Positions 53,114 to 59,208 of a stretch of DNA of 59,208 bases are shown one piece after another. The DNA lies in contig CAOKPU010000010.1 of assembly GCA_948470755.1 (NCBI GenBank), positions 1 to 59,208 of the forward strand. Direction: 5' to 3'. The position numbers were made by a program, and so were the translations under genes. The notes beneath the pieces were generated by a model that saw nothing but the letters and a program-made list of their open reading frames with translations, was not told the DNA's origin and searched no databases. Numbering within the stretch: the first letter of the stretch is position 1; each line of letters starts with the position of its first letter. The DNA comes from an uncultured Lachnospiraceae bacterium. GTDB taxonomy: Bacteria > Bacillota > Clostridia > Lachnospirales > Lachnospiraceae.

Positions 53114-55371
53114 ATATTTCCCATGAAAAGTTGGATAAGACATTTCAATACATCATTCCGGAAAGGCTGGCGGAAAGGGTGAAGATAGGAGTTTGCGTCT
53201 CTATCCCTTTTGGCAATGGGAACCGGCTGAGGAAAGGGTATGTGGCTAAGATCGGCAACAAGGCGGAATATGCGTTGGAAAAACTGAAGGAAATTGCGGA
53301 TGTGGAGGAAAAGGATATGGAAGCGGAGGCTGATTATATCGCTCTTGCCGCATGGATGAAAGAACAGTATGGTTCTACTATGATTACGGCGTTAAAGACA
53401 GTGCTTCCGGTGAAACGGAAAATGAAAAGCCAGGAAAAGAAAAGCTGTAAGCTTCTGCTTGACCCTGAAGAAGCAAGGGATCTGCTTCAGTCCTGCATAA
53501 GCAGGAACCAGACGGCAAAAGCAAGGCTTTTGCAGGAGCTGATCCGGATGGGGGAGCTCCCGATGCCTTTGGTGACGGGGAAGCTGCATATATCTTCCCG
53601 GACGGTCAAAAGCCTGGAAAGCCAGGGGGCTTTATGCACCGTAGCAAAAAAAAGCTACCGGGATCCGGTGAAAATCTCCGAAAAAACTGCCGACAGCAGG
53701 ATGCAGGAATATGGAAGGGAGAAAAGACTGGATCCTGCCCAGCAGGAAGCGGCCGATGGGATTCTTGGTGATTTTGATAATGGGAAACGGGATACCAGCC
53801 TGATTTATGGGATAACGGGAAGCGGGAAAACGGAGGTTTACCTTGCCGTGATTGAAGGCATGATCCGGCGCGGGAGGCAGGCGGTTGTGCTGATCCCGGA
53901 AATCGCCCTGACTTATCAGACGTTGCTGCGTTTCTATGTGCGTTTTGGGAACCGGGTATCGGTGATGAATTCTACGCTTTCCCAAGGAGAAAAATACGAT
54001 CAGTGGGAGAGGGTAAAAAGGGGGGAGATAGACATAGTGATTGGCCCAAGATCGGCCCTTTTTGTCCCTTTTCCCAATCTGGGGGCCATTATTATTGATG
54101 AAGAACATGAGAATACATATAAAAGCGAAGCGATGCCGAAATACCATGCCAGGGAGACGGCGGAAAAAATTGCATCCATGCATGATGCGATCGTAGTACT
54201 CGGTTCCGCTACGCCTTCCCTGGAAGCATATTACCGGGCGAAAACCGGGAAATACCGATTGTATGAGCTGACGAAAAGGCAGGAAGGAAGTAAACTGCCG
54301 TCGGTTTATACGGTGGATTTACGGGAAGAATTAAAACAGGGGAACCGGTCGGCTTTCAGCAGGAAACTGCACGGGATGATTGAAGAGAGGCTGGCAAAGA
54401 AGGAGCAAAGCATCCTTTTTTTAAATAGACGTGGTTATGCGGGGTTTGTGTCCTGCCGGGCGTGCGGGCATGTGATGAAATGCCCGCATTGCGACGTATC
54501 CCTTTCGGAGCATATGGGCGGGAAGCTGGCCTGCCATTATTGCGGCTATGAACGGCCGGGGGTGAAAAACTGCCCGGAATGCGGTTCTAAGTATATTCTT
54601 GGCTTCCGGGCGGGAACGCAGCAGATAGAGGAGGCTGTCCATAAGGAGTTTCCCGGGGCAAAGGTTCTTAGGATGGATGCGGACAGCACGCGGACAAAAG
54701 ACAGCTATGAGGAGATCTTAAATGCATTTGCCAACGGGGAGGCGGATATCCTGCTCGGCACTCAAATGATCGTCAAAGGGCATGACTTCCCCAATGTAAC
54801 GCTGGTAGGGATATTGGCGGCGGATTTATCCCTTCATATTAACGATTACCGGGCCGGGGAACGGACTTTCCAGCTTCTGACCCAGGCGGCAGGACGTGCA
54901 GGAAGGGGGAAGCAAGGCGGGGAAGTGGTGATTCAGACTTATGATCCGGGGCATTACAGTATCGTTTATGCCGCAAGGCAGGATTATAAAGGGTTCTATG
55001 AGGAAGAAATGATGTACCGTGAGATGCTCTTATATCCTCCGGCAGCTCATATGCTGGCTATCCTGGTAGCCTCCCCGGTACAGGAGGAAGGAAAAAAGCT
55101 GGCGGTTCAAATCGGTGTGCTTTTAAAACGGCGGGAAGCTGTTTTGACAGGAGAGGAAGGAAAAGGGCTTCATGTGATTGGCCCGGCAGCAGCTTCCATA
55201 GGAAAAATACAGGATATTTACCGTTTTATGATTTATGTAAAGCATAAGGATTATGGAAAGTTGATTGCGGCTAAAAACAGTGTGGAAGCCTATTTGGAAG
55301 AAAGGGCTGAAAATGGCAGGGCGGAAAAAGGGACTGTTCAATTCGATTTTGACCCTGTGTGCGCTTATTAG
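53083..55371 (+). CDS. priA: Primosomal protein N' (replication restart helicase)
   Basis: A 762-residue superfamily 2 helicase reloading the replisome at stalled forks. The N-terminal 3'-DNA-end-binding domain is followed by Walker A GITGSGKT (243-250) and DEEH. The paired zinc motifs are CRACGHVMKCPHCD and CHYCGYERPGVKNCPECG. Motifs V and VI include GTQMIVKGHDFPNV and QAAGRAGRG. AAGGAGCGGGG precedes the start within murE. Length is typical. Confidence 0.96.
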   Translation: MEGRFADIIIDISHEKLDKTFQYIIPERLAERVKIGVCVSIPFGNGNRLRKGYVAKIGNKAEYALEKLKEIADVEEKDMEAEADYIALAAWMKEQYGSTMITALKTVLPVKRKMKSQEKKSCKLLLDPEEARDLLQSCISRNQTAKARLLQELIRMGELPMPLVTGKLHISSRTVKSLESQGALCTVAKKSYRDPVKISEKTADSRMQEYGREKRLDPAQQEAADGILGDFDNGKRDTSLIYGITGSGKTEVYLAVIEGMIRRGRQAVVLIPEIALTYQTLLRFYVRFGNRVSVMNSTLSQGEKYDQWERVKRGEIDIVIGPRSALFVPFPNLGAIIIDEEHENTYKSEAMPKYHARETAEKIASMHDAIVVLGSATPSLEAYYRAKTGKYRLYELTKRQEGSKLPSVYTVDLREELKQGNRSAFSRKLHGMIEERLAKKEQSILFLNRRGYAGFVSCRACGHVMKCPHCDVSLSEHMGGKLACHYCGYERPGVKNCPECGSKYILGFRAGTQQIEEAVHKEFPGAKVLRMDADSTRTKDSYEEILNAFANGEADILLGTQMIVKGHDFPNVTLVGILAADLSLHINDYRAGERTFQLLTQAAGRAGRGKQGGEVVIQTYDPGHYSIVYAARQDYKGFYEEEMMYREMLLYPPAAHMLAILVASPVQEEGKKLAVQIGVLLKRREAVLTGEEGKGLHVIGPAAASIGKIQDIYRFMIYVKHKDYGKLIAAKNSVEAYLEERAENGRAEKGTVQFDFDPVCAY

Positions 55372-55428
55372 AGGAATTAACATCATTTAGTAAAAGAATG
55401 CAATGATGAAAGAAAGGATAGAATAAAT

Positions 55429-55914
55429 ATGGCAATCAGGAACATAAGAGAAATTGGAGATGCAGTGTTAAATAAGAAATGTAAGGAAGTAAAGGAAATG
55501 ACGCCCCGCATCAGGGAACTGGTGGAAGATATGCTGGAAACCATGTATGAGGCTTGCGGCGTCGGGCTGGCAGCCCCGCAGGTGGGCATATTAAAAAGGA
55601 TTGTTGTAATCGATGTGACGGGGGAAGACCCTTATGTAATGATCAATCCGCGGATATTGGAAACGAGCGGGGAGCAGACGGGCCAGGAAGGATGTCTGAG
55701 CGTCCCTGGAAAGTCCGGGATCGTCACAAGGCCTAATTATGTAAAAGCAGTCGCTTATAATGAAAATATGGAACAATATGAAATAGAGGCTACGGAATTG
55801 CTGGCAAGAGCCATCTGCCATGAACTGGATCATCTGGAAGGGGATTTGTATGTGGATAAGGTGGAAGGGCCATTGATGGATGTGGCGGATCTGGAAGACG
55901 AGGAAGAAGAGTGA
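55429..55914 (+). CDS. def: Peptide deformylase
   Basis: A 161-residue metalloenzyme removing the formyl group from new proteins. All three motifs are present: GVGLAAPQVG (44-53), EGCLSVPG with Cys89, and HELDH (131-135). Residues after ~148 are an acidic tail (DLEDEEEE). GAAAGGA lies about 10 bases upstream. It precedes fmt by 16 bases, a classic pairing of opposite formylation steps. Confidence 0.98.
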   Translation: MAIRNIREIGDAVLNKKCKEVKEMTPRIRELVEDMLETMYEACGVGLAAPQVGILKRIVVIDVTGEDPYVMINPRILETSGEQTGQEGCLSVPGKSGIVTRPNYVKAVAYNENMEQYEIEATELLARAICHELDHLEGDLYVDKVEGPLMDVADLEDEEEE

Positions 55915-55930
55915 AAGGGTATGACGGTGT

Positions 55931-56875
55931 ATGAAGATCGTATTTATGGGAACGCCGGATTTTGCAGTAGGGGCTTTGGAGGCTATTGTAAAAGCGGGGC
56001 ATGAAGTGACGGCAGTGGTGACGCAGCCGGATAAATCAAAGGGAAGGGGAAGAGGCATGCAGATGCCGCCGGTGAAAGAATGTGCGTTGAAGTACGGGAT
56101 TTCGGTACTGCAGCCGGTAAAAATCAGAGAACCGGAAGAAATAAGGAAGCTTTCGGCATTGGAGGCGGATGTCTTTATAGTGGCGGCTTTTGGGCAGATC
56201 CTGCCGGAAGAGATCCTAAAGATGCCGCGGTTTGGCTGTGTGAACATCCATGCTTCCCTGCTTCCGAAATACCGGGGGGCTGCGCCTATACAATGGGCGA
56301 TCCTGAACGGGGAGGAAGAAACAGGGATTACAATTATGCAGATGGACCGGGGACTGGATACCGGGGATATGCTGATAAAATGCGTGGTTCCCATTGACAG
56401 AAGAGAAACGGGGGAGTCTTTGCACGATAAATTATGCGAGGCAGGGGCCAAACTGATTGTGGAAGCATTGCCGAAGATTGAAAAGGGCGTCCTTAAGCCG
56501 GAGAAGCAAAAGGAAGAAGAGGCAAGCTATGTGGGAATGCTGAAGAAGTCTTTGGGGTTGATTGATTGGGCAAAGGATGCTGTTGTCATTGACCGTTTAG
56601 TGCGTGGACTAAATTCCTGGCCCAGTGCGTATACTTATTATCATCAGAAGAATTTGAAGATATGGGAGAGCGAACCGGTAGTGGATAAGGAAGGCTATGG
56701 GGCTCCAAAGGATGTCGGCTGCATTGAAAAGGTGGAAAGGGAAGCTTTTTATGTAAGGACAGGCAACGGTCTTTTAAAAGTCACCAAGGTGCAGATAGAA
56801 GGGAAAAAACGGATGGCGGTGAAAGATTTCCTGTTAGGGTATCCTGTGGAAGAGGGGCTGCGGCTTGGCTTATAA
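55931..56875 (+). CDS. fmt: Methionyl-tRNA formyltransferase
   Basis: A 314-residue enzyme formylating initiator Met-tRNA with 10-formyl-THF. Motifs: FMGTPDFAVGALEA at the N-terminus, the tRNA-contact loop QPDKSKGRGRGMQMPPVK, catalytic NIHASLLPKYRGAAPIQWAI with Asn and His, and MDRGLDTGDM with Asp. A C-terminal barrel domain is present. It forms an operon with def and probably priA and murE. Confidence 0.97.
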   Translation: MKIVFMGTPDFAVGALEAIVKAGHEVTAVVTQPDKSKGRGRGMQMPPVKECALKYGISVLQPVKIREPEEIRKLSALEADVFIVAAFGQILPEEILKMPRFGCVNIHASLLPKYRGAAPIQWAILNGEEETGITIMQMDRGLDTGDMLIKCVVPIDRRETGESLHDKLCEAGAKLIVEALPKIEKGVLKPEKQKEEEASYVGMLKKSLGLIDWAKDAVVIDRLVRGLNSWPSAYTYYHQKNLKIWESEPVVDKEGYGAPKDVGCIEKVEREAFYVRTGNGLLKVTKVQIEGKKRMAVKDFLLGYPVEEGLRLGL

Positions 56876-56967
56876 AAGCAGGGAAATGAGAAGCATCGGT
56901 TTGCCCGGATCCCGGATGACGGCGGCAGCCGTATAGAGCGAAGGATGAAGTTAGGAGGTTGATTTTT

Positions 56968-57675
56968 ATGTATGGACATTATGGTTTTTATTTTGATCCT
57001 ACGTATATTCTTGTATTGATAGGGGCGGCGCTGTGTATGGCGGCCAGCAGCAGCTTAAACAGCACATATAGCAAATATGCGAAGGTGCGCTGCATGAGCG
57101 GGATGACAGGGGCGGAAGCGGCAGCGAGGATCCTGAACTATTCGGGTATTCACGATGTGAGGATCGAACATATAAACGGCAAGCTGACGGATCATTATGA
57201 TCCCAGGAATAAAGTGCTGCGGCTTTCTGACAGTACTTATCAATCCAATTCCGTGGCGGCGATCGGCGTGGCGGCGCACGAATGCGGACATGCCGTACAG
57301 CATCAGAAAGGATATGCGCCGTTAAAGATAAGAAGCGCATTAGTCCCGGCGGCAAATATCGGTTCCAGGCTTGGGATCCCGATGATTCTTTTAGGAGTCC
57401 TGCTTGGCCTCAACTCTACGTTTGTACAAATTGGGATTTGGGTCTTTTCCTTATCCGTATTGTTTCAGGTGGTGACTTTGCCGGTAGAATTTAATGCCTC
57501 ATCAAGGGCATTGGTAATGCTGCAGGATTATGGGATTACCGGAGGCCAGGAAACAGGGTACTGTCAAAAGGTATTGCGTGCGGCAGCCCTTACTTATGTA
57601 GCGGCGGCGGCATCGTCCATTTTGCAGCTTTTGCGCCTGGTGCTGTTGTTTGGGAATAGAAGGCGGGATGATTGA
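56968..57675 (+). CDS. YugP-like membrane zinc metallopeptidase
   Basis: A 235-residue membrane protein of the neutral zinc metallopeptidase (Zn_peptidase_2) family. HEXXH is HECGH at residues 104-108, and an N-terminal membrane segment (about 12-30) and further C-terminal hydrophobic segments flank it. The FNASSRALVML segment is a family hallmark. ATG 56968 has AGGAGG 9 bases upstream; an in-frame TTG 9 bases earlier is less likely. It often sits between fmt and rsmB in Bacillota, as here. Substrate unknown. Confidence 0.92.
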   Translation: MYGHYGFYFDPTYILVLIGAALCMAASSSLNSTYSKYAKVRCMSGMTGAEAAARILNYSGIHDVRIEHINGKLTDHYDPRNKVLRLSDSTYQSNSVAAIGVAAHECGHAVQHQKGYAPLKIRSALVPAANIGSRLGIPMILLGVLLGLNSTFVQIGIWVFSLSVLFQVVTLPVEFNASSRALVMLQDYGITGGQETGYCQKVLRAAALTYVAAAASSILQLLRLVLLFGNRRRDD

Positions 57676-57788
57676 TCAAGGGCATATGACGGACAGGAGA
57701 AATAGGGAGGCGGCCGCGGGTCCCAGTAAAAAGGACGTGCAATCTATATTTTTCCTGAAGGTCCCGGCTGTGTGCCGAGGGGGTTGTC

Positions 57789-59162
57789 ATGGATACACGT
57801 GAATTGATTTTGGATATGCTGCTGGAAATAGAAGGCGGGAAGATTTACAGCAATGTCCTGATAAGGGATGTACTGGATAAATATGATTACCTGCCCGTGA
57901 AAGAGAAGGCGTTTGTGAAGAGGGTGACGGAAGGCGTCCTGGAACGGCGGATACAGATAGACTATATCATCAATGTTTTTTCCAAAGTCCCTGTAGAAAA
58001 AATGAAGCCTTTGATACGCAATCTGCTTAGGATGAGCGTATATCAGATCCTTTTTATGGATGCCGTCCCCGACGCGGCGGCGTGCAACGAGGCCGTAAAG
58101 CTTGCCGGAAAGCGGAAATTCCATTCGTTAAAGGGCTTTGTCAATGGGGTATTGCGGAATATTTCCAGAAAAAAAGCGGAAATCTTTTCCGGCCGGGAGT
58201 CGGGTTTTTATCCGGATGAGGAAAAGGAGCCTGCGTTGCATTTATCGGTTGTTTATTCCATGCCGGAATATCTGGTCCATATGTGGCTGGATGATTTTGG
58301 AATGGCGCAGACGAAAAGGATGCTTCAAGCCATGTTGAAGATCCGGCCGGTGACGGTGAGATGGAAGGAGTCTTTGCCGGAAAAAGAAAAGGAAGCCTGG
58401 CTGGCAAAAGTAAAAAAGGCCGGGATGGAAGTAAGGCAGCATCCTTATCTGCCTTATGCCTATGACGTCAGCCACGTGGACGGTATTAGGAAAATCCCTG
58501 GGTTTGATGAGGGCGTTTTTACGGTACAGGATGTCAGTTCCATGCTTTGCATAGAATGTGCGGGAATAGAAGAAGGCAGCTTTATCGTTGACGTCTGTGC
58601 CGCGCCTGGAGGGAAATGCATCCATGCGGCAGAAAAAACCGGGAAAAGCGGCAAAGTGCTTGCCAGGGACATTGCAAAAGAAAAAATAAGATTTATCCGT
58701 GAAAACGCACAAAGGCAGAGGATAGATAATATAAAGGCGGAGTGTTATGACGCGGCGGAGTATGATGATACTTTGACTAAGAAAGCGGATGTGGTTTTGG
58801 CGGACGTCCCTTGCTCCGGCCTGGGGGTCCTGGGCAGGAAAAGGGATATTAAATATAACTTGACGCAGGAGATGCTTTCAGAGCTTCAAAAGATACAAAG
58901 AAGGATATTAAGTACGGTTTGGGAGTATGTCAGGCCGGGCGGATTGCTTGTTTACAGTACATGTACGGTGCGCAGGGAAGAAAACGAAGAAAATGCCAGG
59001 TGGTTTCTCGATCATTACCCATTTATGCCGGTAGATATCAGCGGAAGGCTGGAAGGAGTGCCGGAAACGGCGACGGCAACGGAAGGTTATGTGCAGCTTA
59101 TGCCGGGGATCCATGAGACGGATGGTTTTTTTATCGCGGTATTTTGCAGGAAAGTAGTGTGA
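57789..59162 (+). CDS. rsmB: 16S rRNA (cytosine-967-C5)-methyltransferase
   Basis: A 457-residue enzyme with an N-terminal NusB-like RNA-binding domain (about 1-140) and a SAM-dependent methyltransferase domain. The SAM site is VDVCAAPGGKCIHAAE. The two conserved cysteines are Cys342 (DVPCSGLG) and Cys392 (YSTCTV), with the latter expected to be the nucleophile. GAGGGGG is just upstream of the ATG. The TGA stop at 59160-59162 is part of a family 1 repeat. Confidence 0.95.
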   Translation: MDTRELILDMLLEIEGGKIYSNVLIRDVLDKYDYLPVKEKAFVKRVTEGVLERRIQIDYIINVFSKVPVEKMKPLIRNLLRMSVYQILFMDAVPDAAACNEAVKLAGKRKFHSLKGFVNGVLRNISRKKAEIFSGRESGFYPDEEKEPALHLSVVYSMPEYLVHMWLDDFGMAQTKRMLQAMLKIRPVTVRWKESLPEKEKEAWLAKVKKAGMEVRQHPYLPYAYDVSHVDGIRKIPGFDEGVFTVQDVSSMLCIECAGIEEGSFIVDVCAAPGGKCIHAAEKTGKSGKVLARDIAKEKIRFIRENAQRQRIDNIKAECYDAAEYDDTLTKKADVVLADVPCSGLGVLGRKRDIKYNLTQEMLSELQKIQRRILSTVWEYVRPGGLLVYSTCTVRREENEENARWFLDHYPFMPVDISGRLEGVPETATATEGYVQLMPGIHETDGFFIAVFCRKVV

Positions 59163-59208
59163 GAAGTGCTTCTAACCACTCGCAGCAGAGGCTGCTTCGT
59201 GGAGAAGC
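59157..59208 (+). repeat. Family 1 hairpin-mosaic repeat, copy 6 (cut by window end)
   Basis: GTGTGAGAAGTGCTTCTAAC and the following bases are identical to 54-105 and 41465-41516. It begins inside the last codons of rsmB and continues beyond the window. Confidence 0.9.

Noticed and set aside
55591-56451. 286-codon minus-strand frame across def and fmt
   Set aside because: Antisense to two certain genes, with no recognisable domain.

Overview
The window reads as a chromosomal segment of a Gram-positive, anaerobic, probably motile and spore-forming member of the Clostridia, most likely family Lachnospiraceae. Supporting signs are a six-cysteine SCIFF peptide with its radical-SAM maturase next to a fused SecDF, the oxygen-independent enzyme HemZ, a CIRCE-controlled groESL operon, a hisS-aspS pair, a meso-DAP-type MurE and AGGAGG ribosome binding sites. 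I see no rRNA, tRNA or CRISPR array.

Layout. (1) 284-7530: a sulfonate/nitrate/taurine-type ABC importer (permease, ATPase, lipoprotein), a histidine kinase and LuxR-type regulator, and an unusual soluble chemoreceptor whose C-terminal half is a paralogue of the importer's own binding protein. (2) 7561-10980, minus strand: ABC-F ATPase, PHP phosphoesterase and Cof-type phosphatase. (3) 11332-15833: membrane-anchored GDPD, three unrecognised charged/coiled-coil proteins, and a GGDEF protein with a broken motif. (4) 16100-18175: groES-groEL. (5) 18865-23478: thioesterase, HD-GYP response regulator, apt, rel/spoT. (6) 23788-28716: MBL hydrolase, glycerate kinase, MATE pump, hemZ. (7) 28717-34666: accessory region with fragments of an IS and apparently of a conjugative element, a more A+T-rich GntR/ABC exporter operon, a GNAT plus M24 pair, and a chemoreceptor. 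(8) 35039-42234: hisS, aspS, a phosphopantetheinyl transferase with two unknown genes, an amidase, a cysteine-tailed membrane protein and a phosphoglycolate phosphatase. (9) 42242-50348: CNNM/CorC-type protein, TIGR04086-like membrane protein, scfA, scfB, secDF, recJ. (10) 50401-59162: 1-phosphofructokinase-type kinase, then murE-priA-def-fmt, a YugP-like zinc peptidase and rsmB.

Two families of dispersed palindromic repeats run through the gaps. Family 1 (six loci, all in the same orientation) is a string of hairpins, each block closed by ATGGGG(A/G)TTAG. Arm changes between copies are matched by compensatory changes, and some copies form the leader and start region of a gene or supply a stop codon. 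Family 2 (four loci) is a long inverted repeat built on GTCAAAAGGCCCATCCGG. The most interesting observations are the chemoreceptor/binding-protein fusion with its transporter and two-component system, and the family 1 repeats.
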